64,000 nucleotides of DNA from Toxotes chatareus (taxonomy: Eukaryota > Chordata > Actinopteri > Toxotidae), in the NCBI GenBank assembly GCA_016801885.1, contig CM028884.1, positions 11,226,181 through 11,290,180 of the forward strand. The letters are read 5' to 3'. Positions 36,801 through 50,000 of this stretch are shown here, piece by piece. The translations under genes were made by a program, and so were the position numbers. Position 1 is the first letter of the stretch. Each line of letters starts with the position of its first letter. Below the pieces are notes generated by a model, which saw nothing but the letters and a program-made list of their open reading frames with translations, did not search any database and was not told where the DNA came from.

Positions 36801-39800
36801 TTTAATCTTTACTGGTGGGAAAATGTCTAGAACATTGCTCAGTATTGGCAAAGCCATCTGAAAATCACAGCTGGACTCCCTATCACACAGCTCCTTGAGG
36901 ATTTTTCTACCTTGTACTGTAACTTGTCAGGGTAAGATCATGATAGAATGGGATTTTTCTCAAATTTCCAGCATTTTGATTTGATGGTAAATGTTTATGG
37001 ATGCATAAATCAATATAAAAGACATCTATTACAATACACATCACAAAATATGATTTAAAATTATATTTGGTACCTCTAAGGCAGGGATGTCAAAGTCAAA
37101 TACACAGAGGGCCAAAAAAACAAATTTGCTACAAGCCAAGGGCCGGGCTGATTCATTGTTTATTAAAACACACTGAAATGATTACGCATAGCCTATTGAA
37201 CCAGTACCTAACAAGGTGTATACTATTTAGGCTAATGTTTAAATGAATAATCCAGTATTTTTTATGGCTCTATCAGTAATTTCCAGTGAAAACATTTTCA
37301 ACAGGCACATAGACAAAAACAAACTTCCTTTAAAGAGAAATCACATGTCCTGTACATTAAATGAATAAAGCAATATTGTCTTATGGCTCTGTTAGTAATT
37401 TCAAGGGAAACATTTTCAACAGGCAAACAGCAAAAAAGTAAATGTCCGTTAAAAACAAAATATGTTCCTTAATATCAAGAAAAATGCATAAATGAACCTG
37501 CATCATGAACTGAAAATGTAATATTGTGCTGCTCTATGAAACTTCCGTTTAGCCATTTTTTAGGGAGGGGGGTAGCTGAAAGTCTGCTCTGACTGCTGAT
37601 GGATAATTAAAACGATGCCCGTTTGCTGCACTGCAATAGCGCGAAGAGTTTTGGTAGTCATGACAACCAGGCTAGCACTGCAGTAAGTCTGTTCGCTACC
37701 ATTGCATTGTGGGTAATGTGGTATTGGCGCACGCGAAACGGAAGCGGGCGGCTACGGCCATCGGGCCGGTTCTAATACTAATCAAATATCATCCCGGGGG
37801 CCATAGAAAATTCTTTTGCGGGCCGGATGTGGCCCGCGGGCCTTGACTTTGACATATAGGCTCTAAGGGCTTTAAACTACACTCAGTCATGAAAAGAAAG
37901 AGTAATTGAGCCTTGATAACATCTTTATTTTGTTTGCATCTTCTTTTTGTTTATTCCTCCTCCGTCTTACGGTGTTTGCTGTCAGTACGTTGTACTTTTT
38001 TGTGTTCAAATAAAGGTTGTTGAACTTTGTGCTTTGCAGCCAAAGGAGAGCGCAGTGGCCAGGACACAGAGCACCTGGACTTTAAAGTGATGGTGGAGCC
38101 CAAAGATGGTCAGCCTTACACCGTCATCCTGGTGGCCTCGTCCCGACAGGAGAAGTCAGCATGGACGAGTGACATCAGTCAGGTACATCTCCTCACCTGT
38201 ATTCAGTTACTTAATACTGGATACAATATGTTTCAAATAAATGTACAGCAGCATTGTGGAAGTGATTTGACTGAAGCAGATCATGGAATAAGCCGTCATT
38301 AGGTGAGAGAGAATCTACACAAAAAATCAGAGCTAAGCATTGAAATTTACTTGAAAGTGTACACAGCACCTGGTTATGGGAGAAGACACCTGTAGCATCC
38401 ACAGGTTTGTGTTATACACACAGAAAGCCCACTGTCTGTCTGTCTGCTTGCATTACAGTGCATTGACAACATCCGCTGCAATGGTCTGATGATGAACGCC
38501 TTCGAGGAAAACAGTAAAGTCACCGTTCCACAGATGATTAAGTGAGAGTCGGACACCACGCAGCAATGCACATACATTATACATGTACAAACAGAGACTG
38601 GCATTACACAGATACATGACAAATGCATAAAAAATGCATGAATATACACTATGTGCCCCATGTACTTCCATGTACTACCCTTAATGACATAACCTATTCC
38701 CTGCACTCTGACGTTTACGATCACAACTACACACCTGACCCCAGACTTCACTCATAACTTAAACATGACAAAATGTTCCTACTTTTCAAAAATCTTCTCA
38801 CTTTCGAGGTTTAAAATTTGTCCTCCCACAGATGGAAATACAAGATCAAAGAGATCCTTCCTTATGAATGTATACAAAGCCACCACTAGAAATTTTGAGC
38901 CAAGTTCAGCTCAACAGCAGCTCTAACACAATAAATACCTACAATCCTTTGCATTGTCCAAGGGGCCCTAAATGACTGACAGTTCCCTGAGTTATGCATG
39001 GGCCACTAGACGCTTGTGGCGTGTACTAGGAGTCTAAATCTTCTGAGGCCTATGCAAGGCTAAAACTACTCTTTTTCAACACATTTTTAGGTTTTGCGTA
39101 TTTCACCTTTTTATTCTGATGGATTACCCACTAAGCTACACATGACTAGAAAATATCTACATACCTCTTGGGTGCGTAAGTAGCGTAAGGCAAATCCCTG
39201 TGAGTAACATTCCTAACCTCACTTGCCCTTCAACACAGGTCGGACACCAGCTTGTACTGTGATGATGTTGACATCCGCTTCAGCAAGATGATGAATTCCT
39301 GTAAGGTGCTGCAGATCCGCTACGCCAGCGTGGAGCGCTTGTTGGAGAGGCTGACGGACTTGCGCTTCCTCTCCATTGACTTCCTGAACACCTTCCTTCA
39401 CTCTTACCGTGTCTTCACCAGCGCCGATGTAGTGCTGGACAAGCTTATCACCATCTACAAGAAGCCCATCAGTGCCATCCCTGCACGGTGAGTGAGTGAG
39501 TTGATTCTAAGAAGGAATGTTTGAAGATTGCATCTTGCTGATGTGGTCCCAACATTTTATAGTTCGTTCTGCATACTTTGTGTGTGTGTGTTTGTTTGCG
39601 TGTCTTTGACTGTACTACATATTTCCTTGTTTTAATTCCAGATCTGTGTATGCTGAGAAAGTCGACTAGAAAGTAGTTCGTGAAAAATGTTTTTAAAGTA
39701 GTAGTTCAACATTTTGAGTAAATGTACTTATTTGCTTCTTTGTTTACAGTTACATGAGAAGAATGAGACATCTCTCAGATCTGTCTGTTAAATATGAAGC

Positions 39801-41327
39801 TACAGTACGGCAGGGAAAACAGTTAGCTTAGCTTAGCCCATCTTTTTTACAGCTAACTACTTTTGTTTCTGGCACATAACCCACCTCAAAACCATAACTT
39901 GTCTTAACAAGTGAACAAACCAGGCACAAATGAGCTATAGAAGTGTTTGTAGGTTGAATTACCTTCAGACCGAGCTAGGCTGGATGTGTTCCCCCCGTTT
40001 CATGCTAAGCTAAGCTGCTGGCTTTAGCTGTATATTTACGGGACAGATATAAGAGTGGTATCAACCTTCATCTAACTCTAAACAAGACAGCAAACAAGTG
40101 CAGAACTTTTGCTTTAACTTTGAAGTAACAATGGCATGCAGTCTGAGTGCCAGTATTTGATGTGTCTTTTCAAACCAACATGGGACAACTAACTGAGTTT
40201 TAGTACATAGCTTACTTCTGTACCAGTGTTTATAAGTGAGATTAAGTTACTTTAGAGTTATTGTAGTTCTTTGTCATGAAGTGTTTTTATAATTTTGTCT
40301 ACCCCTGCACGTTCTCTGTGAGCATTTAAGTGGACACTGTTACATTAAACTTGTCTGAGCATTTTCCTGCAAGGCCAATCCCTGCAGCTCGTCACAACTA
40401 AAAAAAAGAACAAAGTTTGAGATTTCACACATTTTCTCCTGAAGATGCAGCAACAGTGCTGTAATGGTGCAGTGAAAAGGTGGGACTTCCCTGGCGTAAG
40501 CAGCCCATCATGCTGTCATATCTCGTCCAGGTGAGAAGGGACCAGAGAGGAGGCAGCAGCGAGAGGTCACATCGACACATCTTCGGTCCACCATCACAGT
40601 TAATTGGGTCCCGTGTTCGCCCACCTCCCCCTAACCCTTCCTCTTCTTTCTCGTTCCTCTCTTTACCCTTTTCCATTCTCTCGCTTTTATTTTTCTTTCC
40701 ACAAGTCTGACCATCCCTCTCTCCGCTGCGCTGTCACCATGGCAACCCTTCACTCTGCTGCAGGACCCCACCCTCTCCTCTCCTCGTCTTCTCCCTCTCT
40801 CCCTTTCTCCCATCATCTGCAGCGGCTCTACGGTATTAAATATTGATGGTGGTGTTTTGCACCCAGACCCTGCTCTCCTCTCCTCTCCTCTCCTCTCTCT
40901 CCTCTCCTCTCCTCCCGCTTCCTCGTTTTTAATCTTACTCCTCTGGTCTCTCCTGCTTAATTATCTCCTCTTGTCTTTCCTCTTTCCCACTATACTTGTG
41001 TCTTCTCTTAACTCCAGTTTACTGTGTCCTCTATCTTTATTTGCATTTTGCCTCTTCCTTACCTGCTTACCATCCCTCCTTTCCTCGCACCCTACCTCCT
41101 CCTTTTTTTCTCCTCTCATCTGTTCTCCTCTCTCCCTTTTTTTTCTTTCTACTGTTTTGTGAATTTAGGCGAGGAGACACAACATGGCTGCAGCTAACAC
41201 CATACAGGGCTGGAGGCTTCCCATTCGCCCACTCCCAGCCAGCAGCCTTCACTGTGGTGGAATCCATATCCACTATGTTGCACCTCTCTCGCCCCCTCCC
41301 TCTTTGTCTCACTGTTTTCGCCCCTGC

Positions 41328-41358
<31 letters not shown>

Positions 41359-44300
41359 ATTGCACCTCTGTCTCTTTCTCCCACTTTCCCTCTCTGTCTT
41401 TATCTGGCTCCCCTTTTCGCTCTTTCTCTCTCCCCATGTCTCTGTGGGCCTCCCCTGGGCTGGTTGCTGTTGGCAGCACCCGTGCCTCCCACACTGTCAC
41501 TTGACATGCTATTTATAGGCCTTCAGAGGGGGTGGCTCTCAGTGCAAGGAGGATGCTGTCTTAAACAATGTAGCTTAAATAAAAGAGGCAAGAGCTCCCG
41601 AAGAGCCCTGTGGTTAATGTGTTCTCTCTCTGCTTCTGTGTACAGACAGCAAGTGCACCACGCACCTGCATTTCTCCCCTTTCCACTGTCACACTGTCAG
41701 GTCACTGAAATATTAACCCAAAATTTTAAAAAGTGTTGTTTTTTAGTTGTGAAAGTTGCTCATGTTAACGTTCGTCCTTCTGTCTTTTACACACATTCAC
41801 ATTCCGTTTTTCTGCTCTCTCTCATTCTCTCCTCTCCTGCAGTTCTTTGGAGCTGTTCTTCGCCAGCAGCCAGAACAACAAACTCCTCTATGGCGAGCCA
41901 CCCACGTCGCCGCGTGCCAGCCGCAAGTTCTCCTCCCCTCCTCCTCTCTCCATCACCAAGACGTCCTCGCCCAACCGCCGCCGCAAGCTTTCGCTCAACA
42001 TCCCCATCATCACAGGGGGCAAAGCCCTGGACCTGGCTGCACTCAGCTGTTCTCCCAATGGCTATGCAAGCATGCACTCCACCATGTCACCCTTCAGTAA
42101 GACCACCCTCGACATCAACAAGCTCTATGTGTCTAGCACCATGGCCAGCAAAATCCCTGACGAGGGTGAGCCCAAAGCCGAAGGCAAGGCAGAGGAGTCT
42201 GTCCTCAACAAGCAAGGTCAGAATCACTGTCCGAGGGATTTTGCTCAGTTTTAATGAGGTTCTCATGTACCGTGGCAGCAGTTTTACAAGTCCACTGTCG
42301 TGCTCATATCTTGTATGTATCCTCTGGACTCCATTATGATTGTTCAGAGGTGCTGATTTTTATAAATGGTATAGAGGGAAAAAAGTTTGCTTTTTAAAGA
42401 GCATCTTTTGGGATTGAACAGAGTCTCAAATGGGGAATGTGGTCGTAAATGTAGAATCATGATTTCATATCAGATCAAAAAGACAATGGCCATGAGTTTC
42501 TTTTGGGATCTAATTCCTTTTTTTTTTTCATAACAACATAATAAATTCAAATGACCATGATTATCAACCACAAAAGTGCTTCCTTCTTTCAAACTTCATG
42601 GGCTTTGTAGTTTTCTCAATTTTTTTTTCTAGACTTTTTGGTTTGCTCTCTGCCCTGACCTTGCCATTCCCAGCTACCTCAAATCCTAACCCGGTGGTTA
42701 TGCCACACATTTTCCTTGCTGTCTTCCTTCTTGGTTGTGAAACACTGTTATTCTGTCCAGATCTCTCAGTGAGAGAGGAGTGTGATGAAGACCCAAGTCA
42801 GAGTGACGAGGCAGAAGCAGAAATGTCTCCTCCCAAGTCCCCGTCAACACCTAAGAACGTCAAGTCAAAAAACTCTGGTACAGTATGACTTCGTCTCTCC
42901 ACCCTTGTGTTGTGACCCAGTGTTGTGCCTCCTAAGCTGTTCTTTTAGAGCATCTTGTGATCTACATTTGAATCCCAACCCACCAGTTAAAAAAACAAAT
43001 GAGTTGGCAAGAATATTAAGTGACTTGGCAAGAATGCAATAGCTGGCAAACTACAGTGGCTTAGCTCTTAGTGCTAGTGACATACAGTACTTGCCAGCGG
43101 AGCGCCTTGGCGAATGAAAATATAACAAAATAAGATCAATAATAATAGATATTGTCAGTAACAAAAACCATTGGTGACATGAGACACGTTTAACAGGCCA
43201 TCTATTCTTGTCATATGTTACATCCTACCACTGAATGAATAATTAGCGTCAATTGGAAGATTACATGAACTTGTTGTAAAAACCAAATAATAGGAAATGA
43301 GCAGTTAAACTGAAATGAAAGAAAATTTTTAAAGCGCTGTGGTCTTGTGGGACTGCACTGACCGGGATTGGAGCAGAAGTAAAATAATTTTGGCCTTTGG
43401 ATTTCAGGTCAGATGTGACATTTGCTGACTGTATAAGAGTCAGCAGTGGCTACACATAGTTGTCAAGATTAAAGTAATAGTTTAGTATTTTTGGAAATGC
43501 AATTATTTGCTTTCTTGCCAGTTACATGAGAAGATTATGTCTGTCATTAAATATGAATCCACCACCAGCATCCATTTAGCGTAGCTTAGCATAAAGACTG
43601 GAAACAGGGGAAGGTCCTGCTAAGCTAAAATTTGTATACCAGGACCTTTAAATTAACACATTATATGCGTTATACATTATTTGTTTGGAAACATGACATG
43701 TCTTGGTCCAGGGTAGTGATTTCCACAAGTCTTGTCATCACATGAGGTTACCAGGCAACCAGGGAAAGCCCAGGTAGTTGCTCTTAATTTGTGAACTTTA
43801 GAGCTGCTGGTAGGTGGATTCTTTTTTTGTTGTTTGTTTTGAACAGAGCTAGGCTAGCTGTTCCCGGTCTTTGTGCTAAGCTAAGCTAACTGTCTTCTGA
43901 TGGCAGCTTCATATTTCTACCATACAGACATTAGATTGGTACCAATTTTCTCACCTAACTCTCTGCAATGAAGCAAATAAGTTTATTTCCCAAAATGCTT
44001 CTGTAATACATTTGAAACATTTCACTTTGCGGGTCTTTGTGTCACACAGACAGACTCTCTATTAAAAAAAAGCTTTTCAAATACTGAGAAGATATTCTAC
44101 TATCTGTAATTATTAACAGAGAAAACTGGCAGCTGACTCAGAGTAGAAAAATGCAAATTTTAGTTCTAAATCAGGTTTTTTCATTTTATCAATATCAGAG
44201 GCAACATAAAGTTTCTTACCATCCAATTATGCCTCAGATCTAAAAAAGAGGAACACTGCACAGTCTAATTGTGCACGTGAGGAGTGATCAGAGTTCAGGA

Positions 44301-46997
44301 TTCATAGAGTTAAATAAATATAGCCACAGCAGACTTAGAGCAAACTTTTTTTTTTTTTTTTCCAGAAACGACAAGTGTAATTATAGCCAAATAAGGTCTT
44401 GATAAAAACCACCCACAGCCTCCTGGCCCTCCCCATACTGCACAGAGAGGGAGCATCCACCCCGTAGGTAGTCAGGCACAATTCATCCCCAGTGTGTTCT
44501 CTTCCCACGGTGCTGGATACAAGGGAAGCCAGTGCCTTGTGTGAGTAGGTGGAAGGAAACCTTGTACCTTAGCAACGATGTGCGTGTTCTTCTATACCGC
44601 CCCCGGCTGAACGGAGGAAGGCAGGGAGGAAGGGAGGGAGTGAGGGAGGGAGGCAGTGAGGCAAACACAGCGGAGTGTACGCCGTCACTGCCAGGGGCCG
44701 CAGGACGCACTGTGCTGGGTCTATTTTAGCTCTCTGTTACCCTCTACTGGTCAACAACTTAGTTTGATTATACAGTTTTAGTTTGTTTCATTTCATTTCC
44801 CTCTCAGCCTGATCCTGTCAGAAGCTCAGAAATTACACTTGAGCTGTTGTAATAATGGTATATTTCAAAAACTAGGAACTGTTTTTTAATTTAGTGAACA
44901 TTTCCAGATGTGTGAATTTCATGACAATAATGAACAGTATATAGGGGATTTAGATTTAAGTCTCTCTATTTGTTTCCCTCCTTGTAGAGTTTTCCCTGTT
45001 TTCCTTCAACAATGGCATGGTGGTGTCATCTTGCCGGGAGCTGGACAATAACCGCAGTGCCCTTTCTGCCGCCTCGGCCTTCGCCATCGCCACCGCTGGT
45101 GCCAATGAAGGCACACCAACCAAGGAGAAGTACCGTCGTATGTCCCTCGCCAGCACAGGTTAGTCACATGAGGGGAAGGTGCTTCTGTTGGCTACTACAA
45201 AGGATTGTTGAGGACCATCTGTAAGTCTCCTGTGCGTGTCCTCTAGATATCATGTATTAAAAGTAATGAAGTGAAATCTGATCAAAGAAAAAGTAGCTAA
45301 AATCTGATACAATGGAATATTCAATTGAATTATCACTCACCCTTCCCTAAAAAAAGACATGTAGATTGTGACATATTGTAGATAAGCTGATGTCATTTTG
45401 AGTCCAAAGCATTTTAGTGTATCATGACCACCAGGGGGCCTGAACAGACATTACAGTGAGTCCTCTCTCTGCTTACATTCACACATCACATTCCTAATGC
45501 CATTAGTGACATTGTAAGTATCACTTGATGTACGTAGTATTTTGAAATTAAAGAAACACAATGGCTAAATATACATTTCTATATTTTGTGAATAACGTTT
45601 GACTGGTTATGAAGACTGTTGACTGTTTTTTTTCTCCATCTGAAAACAAAATAAAACCCAAAACAGAAACCATTTAAGAGTAATGATACTCTCAGTTTCT
45701 TACATTCAGTTTGAATGTAATCCTGTTAAACCTGGTCCCAGGTTTTCCTACTGACCAGAGGAATGGGGACAAAGAGTTTGTTATCAGAAGAGCTGCCACA
45801 AACAGAGTCCTGAATGTGCTGCGTCACTGGGTCTCCAAGCACTCGCAGGTACAGTTCACCTTTCCTTTCTTTTTCTTAGCTTCTTTTTTTCTATGCCTTC
45901 ACAGAAGAAAAAAAACAACACATCTGTAATGGCGCTGTTGTTGTTCCTGTGTTGGTCCTCAGGATTTTGAGTTGAACACAGAGCTGAAGATGCGGGTAAT
46001 TGGTTTCCTGGAGGAGGTGATGCATGACCCAGAGCTCCTGACACAGGAAAGAAAGGCAGCTGCCAACATTATCAGGTTGGTTTTTGTTATCATCGCTTGA
46101 TCGCACATACAGTCATGTATAACACATCTGTTTGTCACCACCAAGTAGATAAAAAAGTTTCTACAAAAATATTTCTGATGCCAACAATCAGACGTGGTAA
46201 TAAAAACAGGAACTGGAGATATAGTGAATCAGCCCAGGTCCTGACCTGATCTAGGGCTTGGTGGACCTACACAAAATGTCCCTGGACATTGGCAGTGGAG
46301 CTACACAAAGTAGGGACTTTTTATCATTTCCTCTGAGCAGCAGTTTTAGAATAAACCTGAAATATATTCTGTATTCTGGGAAGACAGAACAGGTTTTTAC
46401 ATTAGTGTAACATGGCAAAACAGGGGTGAAAAGTCCAACATGGTGTGCGAACCAACCAACCTGTCATCATGTGGCATTGTTTTTAAACATTATAAAACTG
46501 TGAAGCTGAAGCTAAAAGTGTCTGTAACCCACAAGGGACAAAAAGGAGAAATTAATACACTTTTTATAAAGTCAGATTCATTTATATTGATAAATGGATT
46601 TAACCAAAGTGAATTTGGATAAAATTCTTTTTGGTTATGATTTCACTTTCTTTTTTTTTTTTTTGTGCAGGACTCTAACTCAGGAGGACCCTGGAGACAA
46701 CCAGGTCACCCTGGAAGAGATCACACAGATGGTGAGGGAAAAATCACAAAAGTCTTTTCAGAATAAAAAAAAACACTTATTCACTGAATGCTTTTCATTG
46801 TGTGTGTGTGTATCAGGCCATGGAAGACTGTAAGACTGAACCGTTTGAGAGCCACTCTGCCCTGGAGATAGCTGAGCAACTCACACTGCTGGACCACCTG
46901 GTCTTCAAGGTCATCCCCTACGAGTGAGTACACACACACACAAACACACAAACATGGGCACATAGAAAATTATAGGAGTGGGAGGCTGAAAGGAAGT

Positions 46998-47028
<31 letters not shown>

Positions 47029-50000
47029 ATGTCAGTGTGTTTTTCATTGTTGATGGTTTGAAAACAGTTTTTTTTTCCTACAGGGAATTCTTTGGTCAAG
47101 GTTGGATGAAGAACGACAAAATCGAGAGAACTCCGTACATCATGAAAACAACCAAGCATTTCAATGACGTATGTGTTTACTCTGGTATTGAGACAGACAG
47201 ACAGACAGATAGACAGACAGATTATTATCTGACAGGTTATTATCAGCATGTATTTTTCTTTGTTTTTGTCAGATCAGTAACAGGATTGCCACAGAGATCC
47301 TGCACTGGGACGATGTCAACATGCGGGTAGCAGTGATCGAGAAATGGGTGGCAGTAGCTGACATCTGCCGCTGCCTCCACAACTACAATGCTGTGCTGGA
47401 GATCACATCCTCTCTGAACCGCAGCTCCATCTTTCGCCTCAAGAAGACCTGGCTCAAAGTCTCCAAGCAGGTACCGGTCATTCATGGTGTGTTCTTCCAG
47501 CAGTGAAATTGACCAGTATTTCACAGGGGTGGAAGATTTTCAGGTTTTTAGCTTTGTTTTTCCTGAACTTTGTATCACTGTTTCCAGCTAAGAAATAGTT
47601 CCAGCATGTAAGTCCTCATAAAACCACAACTCGTTTTTTTTCGTGATATATTACATTAACAGTCACTCTTAAGTTTCCAAGTGCTATTTGTTTTTGTACA
47701 GTCACAGCCACAATACTAAACCAATCCTAAAATCAGCCATTAAAAACTTAAAATTGATTAGCTCCATAAAAATACTTAAGAAATTTTGAGTATTGTGGTA
47801 CCACTGACCCACTAACAAAGATCATCCTTTTTATTGAAGACAATTTTTGTTAGGGTGCTTTGTGTCTATATAAAACCAGCACATTTGAAAGTTCTTCAGG
47901 TCAAAAATGGCTAAATGGAACTTAACACAAGAAACATGCCTAAAAATAAAGATTCTCAGCCAGGAAGGGTACAGCTGCCGCCAGATAGCCAGAAAGTGCA
48001 GATGCAGTCCTTCAGCAGTTGGATACACACTGCAGAAACATAAGCAAACAGCTTGGAAGACAAACCAAGATCTGGGGCGTCCAAGAGTGTCTTCAGCGAG
48101 AAATGACCGCATCCTGACCTGCATGTGCAGGGAAAACCGCCGAATGACATCACATGAGCTTCAGCAACAGTTGTCAAACCAAACTGGTGTCCAGTGTTCC
48201 ACCTGCACTGTGCGTGGCCGACTCCTACATCATGGCTTAAGGTCCTGTAAGGCTGTTAAGAAGCCCCTGATCAACGAGAGGCAAAGGTTAGCTTGGCGCC
48301 GCTGGGCCCAAGCACACAAGGACTGGACAGCCAGGAAGTGGAAGAAGATTCTGTGGTCGGATGAGTCCAGTTTCCAGCTTAATGCTCCTCGTGCTAATGT
48401 GAGGGTACGCAGAAGGCCAGGTGAGGCATTATCTCCTGCATGTACAGTACCTACTGTCAAGCATGCTGGAGGCAGCATCATGGTTTGGGAATGTATGAGT
48501 GCTGCTGCCGTTGGTCACCTCACTGTCTGTGATGGCACATTGAGCTCTGCTAAGTATTTGTGCCATTCTCGAAATCCACATGCTCCCCTCTGCACATGCT
48601 CTGTTCCGTCGAGGTTGAAACTGGATGTTTCAGCAAGATAATGCCCCTTGCCGCGCATCCAGGTCAAGTAGAACTTGGCTGCAGGAGCACAATATCCAGG
48701 TCTTAGAGTGGCCAGCTCAACCCCCGGACATGATCCCCATTGAAAATCTTTGGTGGATTATCAAAAGGTCTGTTTCAATGCGGAAACCAAAGAATTTGGA
48801 AGAATTAAAAACAGTAATTCAAGAAGAATGGGAGAAGATTACCCCTCAACAGTGTGAAAGGCTCGTGGAGAACAAGCCAGCCAGGATTAAAGCGCTACTG
48901 CGTGCTAATGGCATGAGTACGAAATATTAATTTTGTTATGTGATGGTTTATTTTTTGTTCAGTTTTGAACACATTCTTTGCTATTTGTTAACTTTGATAC
49001 CGACAATGTTGACACCATGAAGAATTTAGTTTTGCTATTTTTTTTTTTTGACAATAATAAACAAAAGAAATCATTTGTTTTGTCTGTCTGATGCAGCCAC
49101 ACCTTGTGAAATACAAAAAATATTTTTCTGCAAATATTTCATGATATTTGAGATTGTATGAAAATTTAAGGGTGTCCGAAAACTTTTTTTCCACCACTGT
49201 ATTTCCCAAAATGTCAAACTATTCCTTTGAGTTTTGTTGCCTCTAGCAATAGTGAACATTTGAAACTTTTTGCATCTTCTATCAAAAATGAAACACAACA
49301 TTTTGCTAGTGAAACAAAATGAATAGAAGACAACTTTGGTTAACAAAAGATTTCAACTGCATTTCACAGTGTTGACAGTTTTGCTTTGATCCATTTTCCA
49401 GACAAAGACTGTGATCGACAAGTTACAGAAACTAGTGTCATCAGAGGGACGGTTCAAAAATCTGAGAGAAGCTCTGAAGAAGTAAGTGTTTATTTCCTAT
49501 AGGGTGGGCTAGTGGAAGAAATTTGTACATTCCTTATATATTCTTTGTGTTTATTGCTCTTTGTGTGTGCGTGTGCATCTGTACAATTACTGTCTCCCTC
49601 TGACTGGTGTCACCAGCTGTGACCCTCCCTGTGTTCCCTACCTGGGAATGTACCTGACTGACCTGGCCTTCATCGAGGAGGGAACACCCAACTACACAGA
49701 GGACAACCTGGTCAACTTCTCCAAGATGAGAATGGTAAAGAACACCTGAGTGCTGATGTACAGTAAATTAAACCTTATATTGTTTCAAAATGCTCATCTA
49801 GTGTGTTCATTTTTAATGACTGTGGAACCTAGTGACAATACTACCTGCAAGGTTATCAAGAAGTCAAACAAAAAGTCCAGTTTCTGTCAAATCAACCCAT
49901 AGGATAAGTATGACCTGGATGAATGAGAGCTTACACAGACATATCTGCAAGGTTGAATTTTATATAATTCTCCTTAAATTTGTCTTCAGATATCTCACAT

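Noticed and set aside
40996..42339. A 447-codon open frame on the + strand
   Set aside because: Most of it is the low-complexity pyrimidine tract of rasgrf1 intron 14, and it reads exon 15 in a frame other than the one that joins exons 14 and 16.
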